Notes: a model not told the origin generated them from the letters alone. Positions 41,069 to 50,654 are shown, counted from the stretch's first letter. The stretch: 64,000 bases of DNA from Alistipes sp. (GCA_017937765.1 JAGBCY010000033.1:58014-122013); one strand, 5' to 3'. Numbers and translations are program-made.

Positions 41069-44000
41069 TTATTTCCACGACGAAGGCATATCTTGGTAAT
41101 CGGTGAGGCCGCTGCATCCGCCAAAGCACGCCTCGTGTGCCGATGATGAGGTGGGTGCGATGGGGAAGTCGTCACCCCTCGTGCGCTCGTAGAGGTGGAC
41201 CTTCGTCTGGGTGCCATCCTCCGACGTGATGATGGTATAGGGCGACTCGCCCGTAAGTGACGTGCAGCCGTCGAAGCAGCCGTCGATGTAGTTTATGCGG
41301 CGCACCGTGTCGAACAACCCTGCGGGTATTGTCTCGAGCGACGTGCAGAGCGCGAAGCACTCCGCAAAGGTGATGCTCGACGTCTTGGTGCCTATGGCCG
41401 AGAATAGCTCGGCGGGGATGGACTTAAGCGACGAGCACTCGGCAAAGGTTGTCTCGAACGAGGTGATGGCTGGCGACGAGGCGAAGAGGTCGGCAGGGAT
41501 CTCCTCGAGCGACGTACAGCCGTGGAACATACCCTTCACCGTGGTGACATCGGCACACGTAGCCAGCAGCCCCTCGGGGATTGTTTTAAGCGAGGTGCAG
41601 TCGGCAAAGGTCTCGGAGAACTGCTTTGCCTTTGTGTTCGAGGCGAAGAGTCCTGCGGGGATCTCCTCGAGCGACGAGCAGGCGGCAAACGTGGCCGTGA
41701 ACTTGAGCTTCGCCGTGCCGAATGGTGCAAACAGATCCTCGGGGATGTTCCTTAGCTCGGGGCAGTTGCAGAAGGCATAGGCGATAGAGCTCACGCCCGA
41801 TGTATCGGGGAATATCGAGCCCTCGATGGTATGTAGCTTGGGACAGTTTTCGAAGAGGCTCTCGAAGCCCGACGATACGTTCGTGCTCTTGGCAAAGAGC
41901 CCTGCGGGGATGGTCTCGATGCCCGATGAGTCGAAGAGGTTGCGGTAGCCCGGCGAGGTGACCTTCGTAAAGCGGTCGAAGAGACCTGCGGGCACGGTCT
42001 TGAGGTTGGTGCACTCCGAGAACATATAGGTGAAGTCGGCAGACGAGTAGTCGCGTGCATCGTTGAATAGACCAACGGGCACCGACTCCAACGCCGTGTT
42101 GTGGAACATATATGTAAACTCGTAGGCCAGGGTCATATTGCGAAGCAGACCCTCGGGTATCGAGCGCAGAGCGGTACAGTCTGCAAAGCAGTAGCGGAAC
42201 GACTTGGCGGCTGTGAGGCCGTCGAACACGCCCTCCTCGATGGTGCTCAGGTTCTTGCAATCCTGGAATACGGCACCGATGGTCTTTGCCGAGGTGAGGC
42301 CCTCGAAGATGCCGGCCTTCAGGGTGCTGACGCCAGTGCGGTAGAAGATATACTCGAGGTTGGTGACTGCGGCGTTGTTGCGGAACACGCCCGTGGGGAT
42401 CTCGTCAATAGACGAGCAGCCGGCAAACATATACTTGATATCGGTGGCGGCCGTGGCGTTAGCCATCAGATCGTAGGGGATGCTCTCGAGACATACACAC
42501 GCCGAGAAGGCACCCGTAAACTTCGTGGCCACGCTTGCCTCGGAGAAGATATCCGCGGGGATAGACTCGATGGCCGTGGCTCCGAAGATGTAGTCCATCT
42601 GCGTGAGGTTGGGGCAGTTGGCAAAGAGACCCTCGGGGATGCTCTTAAGGCGTCCTGCGCGTACCTGCTCGCTGACAGCCTCGAAGTTGGTGAGCGTCGA
42701 GTTGGTATTTACGATGCCCGTACCCGTTGCGTAGAAGGCGTATGAGAGGTCCTCGGCCGCGGTGCAGTTCTTAAACAGGTCGGCAGGTATCGCGCTTATG
42801 GATGCCGAGTGCGAGAAGCAATCCTCGAAACGCTTGGCGAGCGTGGCGTGGCGGAATAGGCCCGCAGGGATCTCCTCGAGCGACTCGCAACACGAGAATG
42901 CACCGACAAACGATTTTACGTTGGCAAACGAGCCGGCCACATCGTTGGGTATAGACTCGAGGCGCGAGCAACCGAGACACATATCCGTGGCCGAGCTATA
43001 ACCGAGCACGCCCCACGAGATGATGTTGCGTAGGTCGGTGGTTATGGCGTCATCCGAGCCAAACTCGAGCGACTTGGCCTCGCCCGTGATGGTGATGGTG
43101 TAGAGGCCGGGGGTTGCGTAGGTGTGGCTGCCGCGCACCTCGACAAACTCCTCGATAGCCGAGCCATCGCCCCAGTCGACCTTGATGGCTCCGCCACCAC
43201 TTGGCGAGAGCACCGGTGCTGCCGTGATGCGCTGGTTGGGCTCCGTGGTCTCGATCTCGTAGATCAGCTCCTCGGTGTCGGGGCCGATCTGGAGCACGTT
43301 GATGCTCACCTCGGCGTGGTTATTCTCGTCGCCCACGATGATGCTGAACGAGCCGTGACGCTCGTTGCCTCCGAGGTTCGAATCGACGCTCACAGTAACG
43401 CGACCCTCGCCCTTCTCGACGCTAAACCACGCGTCCGAAAGGTTGTCGATGCTCCACTCAAGTTCGGGGTTCGAATCGACGACGATGCGCTTCAGACCGC
43501 CATCATCGTCCGTGGCGACGTTGCGTGTGCTAACGACAATAAATGCCGAGCCATCCTGCGTGACGTCGAGTGTCTCGAAGTCGGCACCCTCGGCCTCCGA
43601 GGCACGAACAACGATGCGTGTCGTGCGCTGTGTGTTGGTCTTATTATCGTCGGCCGTGAGGCGCAGACCCTCGCTCGTAGGCTCGATAAGCAGCCAGCTA
43701 CACGTAGCCTCGAAGGTCCAATCCTCGGTCGTCGACTCTACGCCGATGGTATGCTGAAGGTTGGTGTGGGCCTCGAAGTTATGCTCCGCAGTAAGAAGCG
43801 TAACCTCGGGCTCGCCAGCTCCATTCTGTTGCACGGCGATGCGACACTCCGCACCGCGATAGCCATCGCTTGCGACAATGGTGATCACCGCCTCGCGACG
43901 CTCCGCCGAGCTATTGGCGTCGGCCGCGACGTAGATAAAATAGTCGTCACGCGACGTCTCGAGCCACGAGCCCTCCACGTCGTACTCCCACTCGAGGGCG

Positions 44001-44212
44001 TTGGTGACGACGTCGAGCACAAGCTCGCCACCGCGGCTCTTAAAACCGATGGTAGGCTTCTGGTCGATCGTGGCAAAGAGCCCGCTCTCGGAGCTCACGT
44101 CGAGCATCACGCGACCCTCCGACACGGGAGGGGTGTTGTCCACAACCGTCTCACTACACGACGCAAACGCGGCCACGGCCACAAGGTAGAGTATATATCT
44201 CAGATGTCTCAT
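41069..44212 (-). CDS. BspA-type leucine-rich repeat lipoprotein with BACON and PKD-like domains
   Basis: A giant lipoprotein of 1,047 residues (Cys19, SETVVD). Three BACON-like domains (about residues 35-320; WEYDVEGSWLETSRDD, WTFEATCSWLLIEPTSEG, WSIDNLSDAWFSVEKGEG) are followed by a PKD-like domain (about 325-395, GGGAIKVDWGDGSAIEEF). More than 600 residues of BspA-type leucine-rich repeats come next, of the form LESIPADLFxxxxxxTxFxxxFxxC. BspA-like proteins mediate adhesion to host matrix or other bacteria. Its ATG overlaps the upstream stop codon in ATGA, so translation is coupled. Confidence 0.9.
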   Translation of the reverse strand: MRHLRYILYLVAVAAFASCSETVVDNTPPVSEGRVMLDVSSESGLFATIDQKPTIGFKSRGGELVLDVVTNALEWEYDVEGSWLETSRDDYFIYVAADANSSAERREAVITIVASDGYRGAECRIAVQQNGAGEPEVTLLTAEHNFEAHTNLQHTIGVESTTEDWTFEATCSWLLIEPTSEGLRLTADDNKTNTQRTTRIVVRASEAEGADFETLDVTQDGSAFIVVSTRNVATDDDGGLKRIVVDSNPELEWSIDNLSDAWFSVEKGEGRVTVSVDSNLGGNERHGSFSIIVGDENNHAEVSINVLQIGPDTEELIYEIETTEPNQRITAAPVLSPSGGGAIKVDWGDGSAIEEFVEVRGSHTYATPGLYTITITGEAKSLEFGSDDAITTDLRNIISWGVLGYSSATDMCLGCSRLESIPNDVAGSFANVKSFVGAFSCCESLEEIPAGLFRHATLAKRFEDCFSHSASISAIPADLFKNCTAAEDLSYAFYATGTGIVNTNSTLTNFEAVSEQVRAGRLKSIPEGLFANCPNLTQMDYIFGATAIESIPADIFSEASVATKFTGAFSACVCLESIPYDLMANATAATDIKYMFAGCSSIDEIPTGVFRNNAAVTNLEYIFYRTGVSTLKAGIFEGLTSAKTIGAVFQDCKNLSTIEEGVFDGLTAAKSFRYCFADCTALRSIPEGLLRNMTLAYEFTYMFHNTALESVPVGLFNDARDYSSADFTYMFSECTNLKTVPAGLFDRFTKVTSPGYRNLFDSSGIETIPAGLFAKSTNVSSGFESLFENCPKLHTIEGSIFPDTSGVSSIAYAFCNCPELRNIPEDLFAPFGTAKLKFTATFAACSSLEEIPAGLFASNTKAKQFSETFADCTSLKTIPEGLLATCADVTTVKGMFHGCTSLEEIPADLFASSPAITSFETTFAECSSLKSIPAELFSAIGTKTSSITFAECFALCTSLETIPAGLFDTVRRINYIDGCFDGCTSLTGESPYTIITSEDGTQTKVHLYERTRGDDFPIAPTSSSAHEACFGGCSGLTDYQDMPSSWK

Positions 44213-45366
44213 AACACTTCACTCTTTTTAAATTGCACATCACCCATAGGGAACATCGTGGGGCGATAGTTCGAGCCCACGGCCACCTTATCGCCATTGT
44301 CGTTGTAGGTCCAGAGGCCAAAGCCCACGTAGTTGAACCCGTCGACCGTAGGCAGGTCGGGCGTAAGGAGGGTGACATCCTCGTTCGGGAGGACATCGAC
44401 CTCCAGCGAGGCATAAGAGAACTGCGTCGTGCTGACGAGCGTCACGTAGAAGAAGACGTCGTACGACAGCACGGTCCAGCCAAAGGGTATCACAAAGCCA
44501 CTGCTCGCTGCGTCGTAGCGCACCTCGAGCTCGGTGTCGGGGTAGAGGAAGTTGCGCATCTTGAGCGTCTTACCATATTCCGCAGCCTCGAGGTCGAAGA
44601 TGAGGTAGTAGTCCGAGGGGTTGGGGGCGTAGTCGAGGCTGTTGAGCGAGCCATTGGGCGAGTAGAACCACTTTGACGCGGTGATCTCCCACTTGCCCAC
44701 AAGACGGTAGTAGGCGTTGTTGGCGTGGGTATCCTGCACCACGGCGATGGTCGCCGCCTTGTCGCCCGCCGTGATTGTAACCACTGCACTGCGCTGCTGC
44801 TCGCCATCGTTTGCCTCAACGGCTATCGTGGCACGCTCGGCCTCGGGCTCACGGCTAAGCGCGATCCACGCCGCCGAGGTGGTGATGTCCCACTCCACGT
44901 TGGCACTAACACCAAAGGTGTAGCTCGAAGCCACGGAGTCGAACATATATGTCTCGGGCGCATCAACACGCAACACTGCCTCCTCGGCCGCCTCCTGCGT
45001 GACGCTGACCCTTATGGGCTCGAATGCCATCTTCGCACTCACCACGTTGAACGCTCCGGTGCGCAGCGTAGGCTCGCTGTTGGGCTCGATACGCACGACG
45101 ATAGCGTTGCCCTCGGTACTACACTCAAACCACTCCTCGGTACCCGTGCGCTCCACGCTCCACATATCATCCGCGGAGAGGAAGGGAGTTACCTCCACCC
45201 TACGCTCGCCGCCATACGCGTCGATGCCAACGCCGTTTGCAGATAGCTGTACGCCATAGATGACTACGGGTTCGGGCTCTTCGCATCCCGCGACCGTAAG
45301 GACGCATACGAGAATTATGCCCCATATACGCCGTAATAGATTAGTCCTCTTCACTTTATCACTCAT
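44209..45366 (-). CDS. BACON-domain lipoprotein
   Basis: The first gene of the second lipoprotein operon, encoding 385 residues with a lipobox at Cys28 (LTVAGCEEPEP). Residues about 40-130 and 135-215 are BACON-like domains (WSVERTGTEEWFECSTEGN; WDITTSAAWIALSREPEAE). The C-terminal part (about 220-385) is a beta-rich domain with VGKWEITASKWFYSPNG and YVGFGLWTYNDNGDKV, which may bind a ligand. The ATG at 45366 gives a basic N-region before the signal helix. Its stop overlaps the LRR gene start by four bases. Confidence 0.8.
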   Translation of the reverse strand: MSDKVKRTNLLRRIWGIILVCVLTVAGCEEPEPVVIYGVQLSANGVGIDAYGGERRVEVTPFLSADDMWSVERTGTEEWFECSTEGNAIVVRIEPNSEPTLRTGAFNVVSAKMAFEPIRVSVTQEAAEEAVLRVDAPETYMFDSVASSYTFGVSANVEWDITTSAAWIALSREPEAERATIAVEANDGEQQRSAVVTITAGDKAATIAVVQDTHANNAYYRLVGKWEITASKWFYSPNGSLNSLDYAPNPSDYYLIFDLEAAEYGKTLKMRNFLYPDTELEVRYDAASSGFVIPFGWTVLSYDVFFYVTLVSTTQFSYASLEVDVLPNEDVTLLTPDLPTVDGFNYVGFGLWTYNDNGDKVAVGSNYRPTMFPMGDVQFKKSEVL

Positions 45367-45527
45367 CACTTTGTAATTAGGCGAGAGCCTCATTATGGTT
45401 GAATGCCCTATAACGATTAGGAGACATCATAATGATAGTCCCTCGCGAGTTCTACGTTTTTTGTTGGTTTTTTTTCGATTGCCATTTGGGCCGCGGAGTC
45501 GCCTGCCACAGCCATAGCTTTACAAGG

Positions 45528-45558
45528 TTAAATAATATTATTTAAACTGCCAAATATA
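45528..45558 (-). promoter_or_regulatory. -7 box and overlapping palindrome of the second lipoprotein operon
   Basis: TATATTTG on the minus strand (45558-45551) is a good -7 box. Directly downstream, an 18-base perfect palindrome, TTAAATAATATTATTTAA (45528-45545), covers the expected start site. The leader to the first ATG is about 180 bases. No other feature was recognised in 45367-45527. Confidence 0.45.
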
Positions 45559-45620
45559 ACCCAGTTATTTCGATGGGAGTTAGCAACATATCTCGTAAAA
45601 TTGATGGGCTGGATAACGAA

Positions 45621-45643
45621 TAAGGAGTGCCGCAGCACTCCCT
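45621..45643 (-). terminator. Hairpin terminator after the GH97 gene
   Basis: Stem GGAGTGC (45624-45630) with GCACTCC (45635-45641) and loop CGCA lies about 100 bases after the GH97 stop. The core sequence recurs in other terminators here. Confidence 0.65.
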
Positions 45644-45746
45644 ATTGCAGTTAATTATTGATGGTGATTTGCCCGCAGACGGAGCGTAGAATGGCGTCGT
45701 AAGTCCTCAGAGGCAGACATTTAGTTGCGGCCTTAGCATCAGTGGC

Positions 45747-47810
45747 TTAGTCGCGCACCTTGAGCTGCAAGGCGAAGCCACCACCCTCGGCCATTCGGAG
45801 CGAGAGTGTATCGGCCGCGGTTACGCTCTGCTTCTCGATAACGTAGTCTGTGGGATATGTGTTCCAGCCCGCCTTGTCGCCATCGCGGTAGAGCGTTGCC
45901 TCGTACTCGCGGTCGGCCGCGAGGAAGTCGAGCGATACCTCTACCGTACGCTCCTCACCGTCGGTGATGCCGCCCACGTACCAATCCTCGGAGTGTTTAT
46001 CCTTGCGTGCCGTAACAACATAGTCGCCAATCTCGGCATCCAAGCAGCGGGTTGTGGCCCAGTCAACAGGCACGTCGACGATAAACTGCAAAGCATCGGG
46101 TCGCTCGCGGTAGTTATCCGGGAGATCGGCAACCATCTGTATCGGGCTATAAAAAACGACATACTGCGCAAGCTGATGCGCCAGCGTGGAGTTCACGAAG
46201 AAGGCATAATTATAGTCGGCATTCACACGACCATCCTCCGTAGCGGCTGCCTTGTTTACGGTGTTGTGGTAGCGCAAGTCGAAGATGCCCGGCGTAAAGT
46301 CCATAGGACCAGCGACATTACGCGTAAACGGAAGCGTGGGGTTGTGGTCTGTCGAGTTGCCCTGGTTCCACGCCTGCCACTCCTGACCGCGCATACCCTC
46401 GGCACTCATAAGGTTGGGGTAGGTGCGCGAGATACCTGTCGAGTGGATAGGCTCGTGGATGTCGATGCAGAGCTTATGCTCGGCACCCTCAACCACGGTG
46501 CGATTATAGTGGTCGACCATCCAGCGGTCGTAGTGCTGATGGTCCGCGATAACGCCCACGTAACCCGTCTTAACGCTGTTTACGCCGTGCTGGGCGTAGT
46601 ATTCGTAGGCATCGGTCATCTGTTCGTCGTAGTTCGTGACGTTGGCATAGGTCTCGTGGTGGCCGATAATTTCTACGCCACGCTCCTCGGCGTAGCGGCA
46701 CAGCTCCTCCATATCGAAATCGGGGTAGGGCTTTGTGTAGTCGAAACGCTCACCGCGGCCCCAGCCCACGTTCCAGCCCTCGACCAGCACGCCACCAAAG
46801 CCATTTTCGGCGGCAAAGTCGATATATCGCTTAACATTCTCGGTCGTAGCGCAGTGCGGATACTGGCCATCGCGGTCCCAGATCGAGACCTTGAGGTGCA
46901 TCTCCCACCATACGCCCACATACTTCATCGGCTTGATCCACGACGTATCCTCCAAACGGCAAGGCTCGTTGAGGTTAGGGATAAGGTTGCTTTCGACAAG
47001 AACGCCCGCACGGTCGCCCACGATGACGGTGCGCCACGGTGTCGAGAAGGGGAGTTCTACCTCGCTCTTAACCTCTTCATTACCTGCGAGCAACGAGGTG
47101 AAGCAGCGAGTGTCGTTATCCCACGCCAAGGCCATTCCGGGATAGTGCCAGAGGGCCGCTTCGTGGATGGCGAGGTGGTTGCCCGTAGCCTCGCTCTTCA
47201 TCGCGATAGGGGTCGACACGCCACACTCTACGAGGTTCGTAATGCGCCCAGCCGACTGCTGCATAGTCTCGGGTGTAATTTGGCTAAGGGGCGTATGCTC
47301 GTAGTCGAACTCGGCATCGTCGTGGCTGCCTGCAATCCAGTGCGCCGAGTAGTCGCCACCCATCTTAAACTCCGTGCGCTCCGAGGTGATGGCCGCCGAG
47401 CCCTCACCCTCGAGCACGTAGCGCAGGCCGAGGCCATCGTCGAAGAGACGCATCTCGATCTTAAGCTCCTCGCCATCAGTATTTATTAGCGTGGCGGTGA
47501 GTGCGTTGTAGTGGTTGCGGATATCGGCATACTGACCCCAGACGGGCTGCCACGTCTCGTCGAACGACGAGGTCTCAATGCCCACCAACTCCAAGCCTTC
47601 GGTGAAATCTGCCTCGGTGGTAGTGAGTCCGAGACGTGATAGCGGGATAAGCTCCTCGCCATCGAACGTGAGCGAGTATGCCGGCTCACCGGCGTCGGTT
47701 AGTTCGAAGTGTAGTTTTGTACGACCATCGGGCGATGCTATCTCGTCCGTCGTAGCACAGCATCCCACCGCGAGCAGCAGCGATGCAAACAAGCAAAACA
47801 CTTTATCCAT
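45747..47810 (-). CDS. GH97 glycoside hydrolase, inverting alpha-glucosidase type
   Basis: A lipoprotein or secreted enzyme of 687 residues (lipobox LAVGC at residue 17). Family GH97 is clear: SPDGRTKLHFEL, GLGLRYVLEGEG, the barrel segment WWEMHLKVSIWDRDGQYPHC, GGVLVEGWNVGWGRG and SRTYPNLMSAEGMRGQEWQA. At the position where retaining alpha-galactosidases have a nucleophile Asp, this enzyme reads VKTGYVGVI, as in the inverting SusB type, with Glu in IDIHEPIHSTG as candidate catalytic base. Alpha-glucoside substrates are therefore likelier than alpha-galactosides. It follows the DeoR regulator by 12 bases and is probably cotranscribed. Confidence 0.9.
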   Translation of the reverse strand: MDKVFCLFASLLLAVGCCATTDEIASPDGRTKLHFELTDAGEPAYSLTFDGEELIPLSRLGLTTTEADFTEGLELVGIETSSFDETWQPVWGQYADIRNHYNALTATLINTDGEELKIEMRLFDDGLGLRYVLEGEGSAAITSERTEFKMGGDYSAHWIAGSHDDAEFDYEHTPLSQITPETMQQSAGRITNLVECGVSTPIAMKSEATGNHLAIHEAALWHYPGMALAWDNDTRCFTSLLAGNEEVKSEVELPFSTPWRTVIVGDRAGVLVESNLIPNLNEPCRLEDTSWIKPMKYVGVWWEMHLKVSIWDRDGQYPHCATTENVKRYIDFAAENGFGGVLVEGWNVGWGRGERFDYTKPYPDFDMEELCRYAEERGVEIIGHHETYANVTNYDEQMTDAYEYYAQHGVNSVKTGYVGVIADHQHYDRWMVDHYNRTVVEGAEHKLCIDIHEPIHSTGISRTYPNLMSAEGMRGQEWQAWNQGNSTDHNPTLPFTRNVAGPMDFTPGIFDLRYHNTVNKAAATEDGRVNADYNYAFFVNSTLAHQLAQYVVFYSPIQMVADLPDNYRERPDALQFIVDVPVDWATTRCLDAEIGDYVVTARKDKHSEDWYVGGITDGEERTVEVSLDFLAADREYEATLYRDGDKAGWNTYPTDYVIEKQSVTAADTLSLRMAEGGGFALQLKVRD

Positions 47811-47822
47811 ATGCGATATTAT

Positions 47823-48587
47823 TTATTGTGCGATTAGGAGCTCGATGCCTAACTCCTCGATGTGGCGGCGGATAGAGTCCGTGATGCCAGCGTCGGTGAT
47901 GATAACGTCGACATCTTCAATATTCGAAATCTTGCTGAAACCCCTGCGGTGGAACTTCGACGAGTCGGCCAGAACGATGGTCTTTTGTGCCGTGTGCATC
48001 ATCACGCGGTTGAGCTCGGCCTCGCGGATGTCGGTCGTCGTGATGCCAAACTCAAAGTCGATGCCGTCAACGCCGAGGAACAGCTTGCTACAACAGAACG
48101 TCGGGAGCAGACCCTCGGCATATTTGCCAACGACCGAGAGCGAGCTGTGGCGAAGGATGCCGCCAAGCTGTATGATATCTATGGCCTCGTCGCTCGATAA
48201 TATCTCCGACACCTGAAGCGAGGCGGAGATGACGGTGAGCTTATGTATAGGCTTGATGTTATGCGCTAAGGCGTGGACCGTTGTTCCCGAGGCGATGATT
48301 ATCGAGTCATCCTTATCGATCAGCGACGCTGCCACACGGCCGATGGCCATCTTCTCCTCGGCGGCAAGTTTCGATTTCTCGTTTACCGAGCGGTTACTCG
48401 TGTACGGGTTGATGAGGATGGCCTTGCCGTGGCTGCGATAAAGTTTGTTTGCCTTCTCCAGCTCGGCGAGGTCCTTACGCACGGTTACGGTCGATACGTT
48501 GAGCAGGTTGCTCAGCTCCGCTACCGATATAGATTCATATTTTAGTGACATCTCGAGTATCCTCTCGTGTCGTTCTTCTTTAGTCAT
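47823..48587 (-). CDS. DeoR/GlpR-family transcriptional regulator
   Basis: A 254-residue repressor-type protein. The N-terminal winged helix (residues 1-57) contains RHERILEMSLKYESISVAEL and VSTVTVRKDLAELEKANKLY. The C-terminal sugar-phosphate-binding domain contains IIIASGTTVHALA, VISASLQVSEIL, IQLGGILRHSSLSVVG, FLGVDGIDFEFGITT and VLADSSKFHRRGF. It is divergent from the glpABCT genes, so it most likely senses glycerol-3-phosphate and represses them. It also heads the transcript with GH97, which may be controlled by autoregulation. Confidence 0.88.
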   Translation of the reverse strand: MTKEERHERILEMSLKYESISVAELSNLLNVSTVTVRKDLAELEKANKLYRSHGKAILINPYTSNRSVNEKSKLAAEEKMAIGRVAASLIDKDDSIIIASGTTVHALAHNIKPIHKLTVISASLQVSEILSSDEAIDIIQLGGILRHSSLSVVGKYAEGLLPTFCCSKLFLGVDGIDFEFGITTTDIREAELNRVMMHTAQKTIVLADSSKFHRRGFSKISNIEDVDVIITDAGITDSIRRHIEELGIELLIAQ

Positions 48588-48626
48588 AGTTGTTGTGATT
48601 GAGGTGAAAATCCTGTTTTACGCCCA

Positions 48627-48713
48627 CAAATATACAAAAAAGTATTAAACTTCCATCGCTTGAGGCTGTTTGATGTCGCAGTACCGTCGTTCGACGGCAA
48701 GGATGCAAAATTA
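48627..48713 (-). promoter_or_regulatory. Two -7 boxes for the regulator, within a relic of the 87-bp repeat
   Basis: On the minus strand, TATATTTG (48634-48627) and TAATTTTG (48713-48706) both match TAnnTTTG. The region 48648-48713 contains AAACTTCCATCGCTTG and CCGTCGTTCGACGGCAA (48683-48699), a degenerate match to the tandem unit at 14023-14293 in the same relative orientation to a minus-strand gene. Confidence 0.4.
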
Positions 48714-48851
48714 TGTGATCGCCCAAAAAAATATGAAAAAAAACAGAAAAAACTTATTATGGCATAAATTGTTGATATCGTACACTTTTCGTGCCGACGC
48801 CCACGCAAAAACTCGATAATTTGTTTTTTAGACCAAAAAAGTATAAAAAAA

Positions 48852-48883
48852 TTTGGTGGTTTTCGAAATGATTACTAATTTTG
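48852..48883 (+). promoter_or_regulatory. Promoter of the glp operon
   Basis: TTTG (48852-48855), 20 bases, TAATTTTG (48876-48883): an exact match to the Bacteroidota consensus. The predicted start near 48890 leaves about 110 bases before the glpA GTG. Confidence 0.7.
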
Positions 48884-49000
48884 CATTACTTAGTTATTAA
48901 ACGAAACAGAAAAGGTTGCGATTTGTTCTTGTAAAATTGACATATAAACCCGATTTTTTTCTGTTGATTGTTTCATTTGGTAACAGTAAAAAGTAGTATT

Positions 49001-50653
49001 GTGGATAGGATCGAAAACAAACACTACGACGTGATCGTTATTGGCGGAGGAGCCACGGGTGCGGGTACGGCGCGCGATTGCGCTATGCGCGGTCTTAAGA
49101 CAATTTTGGTCGAGCGATTAGACTTTACGGCCGGAGCCACTGGCCGAAATCACGGTCTGCTGCACAGCGGTGCTCGTTATGCTGTTACCGATCAGGAGTC
49201 GGCATCGGAGTGCATCCGCGAAAATATGATATTACGCCGCATCGCCAGCCACTGTGTGGAGGAGACGAGCGGCCTTTTTATTACCCTCCCGGAGGATGAT
49301 TTGGAGTATCAAAAGTTGTTCGTTGAGGCGTGTGGTAGGGCTGGCATTGATGCGGCGATTATTGATCCTAAGGAGGCTCGTCTGTTGGAGCCTACGGTAA
49401 ATCCCGATTTGATTGGTGCGGTGCGTGTTCCCGATGGTGCGGTGGATCCGTTCCGTCTGACGACGGCAAACATCACGGATGCGCGTCTGCACGGTGCGGA
49501 TATATTGACATACCACGAGGTTGTGGGCTTCGTGCGCACGGGCGATAGTATCGAAGGTGTACACCTGCGCCACGCTCGTACGGGCGAGCAGATGACCGTG
49601 TATGGCTCGTTGGTAATCAACGCTGCGGGCATCTGGGGCTATCGCATTGCCGAGCTCGCGGGCGTAAGAATCAATATGTTCCCGTCGAAGGGCTCGCTCA
49701 TCATCTTCGGCCATCGCGTAAATAATATGGTAATAAACCGCTGTCGTAAGCCGGCGGATGCCGATATTTTGGTGCCGGGCGATACCATTTCGCTCATCGG
49801 TACCACATCTACACGCATACCCTTCGACGAGGTGGACCATATGGAGGTGACGCCCGAGGAGGTAGATATATTGATGCGTGAGGGCGAGAAGCTCGCGCCG
49901 ATCCTCGGTCAGGTTCGTATCCTGCGCGCCTATTCCGGCGTGCGTCCGCTCGTGGCTTCGGATGACGATCCTTCGGGGCGAAGCATCAGCCGCGGCATCG
50001 TGTGCTTGGACCACGAGGTGCGCGACGGCTTGAAGGGCTTTATCACCATCACGGGTGGTAAGCTAATGACCTATCGTCTGATGGCCGAGTGGGCTACGGA
50101 CCTCGCTTGTCGTAAGTTGGGCGTTACGGTTGGCTGCCGCACGGCAGAGTTGCCGCTCCCCGGCTCGGACCAGCCGAAGGATAGCGAGGGCCGTAAGCGT
50201 AAGGCTCACATCATCGAGCTCTCGACCGAGCAGAAGGCTGCCGAGGGTCGCCACGGTACGATGAGCCGTTATATCCCGTCGCAGAATGCTCAGGACGACG
50301 CGCTCGTGTGCGAGTGCGAGCAGGTATCCGTGGGCGAGGTAAACTACGCCATTGAGAACTTATACGTGCAGAACCTCATCAACCTGCGCCGTCGCACGCG
50401 TATCGGTATGGGCACCTGTCAGGGTGAGCTTTGTGCCTGCCGTGCAGCGGGACTCTTGGATAAGGCAAACCGCTGTTCGGAGCGCACGTTGCAGGATTTG
50501 AGGGGATTCCTCAATGAGCGATGGAAGGGTATGTATCCTATCGCTTGGGGCGAAACCCTCGCCGAGATTCAGTTCACGTCGTGGTTGTACAACGGAGTCT
50601 GCGGCTTGGATCAGGTAAAGGAGAGTGAAGGTAAACCGGTAATAAATCAGTAA
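49001..50653 (+). CDS. glpA: Anaerobic glycerol-3-phosphate dehydrogenase subunit A
   Basis: Oxidises sn-glycerol-3-phosphate to dihydroxyacetone phosphate, passing electrons through GlpB/GlpC to menaquinone. The FAD motif VIVIGGGATGAGTARDCA and block ATGRNHGLLHSGARYAVTD are typical GlpA. The C-terminal domain binds a [2Fe-2S] cluster (CECEQVSVGEV, GMGTCQGELCACR). No ATG lies near the start. The GTG at 49001 gives an N-terminus close to known GlpA; TTG codons at 48968 and 48977 would add about ten residues. Length is 550 residues. glpB begins two bases after its stop. Confidence 0.95.
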   Translation: MDRIENKHYDVIVIGGGATGAGTARDCAMRGLKTILVERLDFTAGATGRNHGLLHSGARYAVTDQESASECIRENMILRRIASHCVEETSGLFITLPEDDLEYQKLFVEACGRAGIDAAIIDPKEARLLEPTVNPDLIGAVRVPDGAVDPFRLTTANITDARLHGADILTYHEVVGFVRTGDSIEGVHLRHARTGEQMTVYGSLVINAAGIWGYRIAELAGVRINMFPSKGSLIIFGHRVNNMVINRCRKPADADILVPGDTISLIGTTSTRIPFDEVDHMEVTPEEVDILMREGEKLAPILGQVRILRAYSGVRPLVASDDDPSGRSISRGIVCLDHEVRDGLKGFITITGGKLMTYRLMAEWATDLACRKLGVTVGCRTAELPLPGSDQPKDSEGRKRKAHIIELSTEQKAAEGRHGTMSRYIPSQNAQDDALVCECEQVSVGEVNYAIENLYVQNLINLRRRTRIGMGTCQGELCACRAAGLLDKANRCSERTLQDLRGFLNERWKGMYPIAWGETLAEIQFTSWLYNGVCGLDQVKESEGKPVINQ

Positions 50654-50654
50654 G

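Noticed and set aside
43124-44269. A 381-residue open frame opposite the LRR lipoprotein
   Set aside because: Antisense to BACON and PKD domains, and no signal or motif of its own.
29677-45366. Polysaccharide utilisation locus
   Set aside because: No SusC- or SusD-like gene is present; the proteins are fimbrial and adhesin types.
45993-47489. A 498-residue plus-strand open frame opposite GH97
   Set aside because: It mirrors GH97 codon structure, has no recognisable domain and is fully antisense to a clear enzyme. GC-rich genes here give many such shadows.
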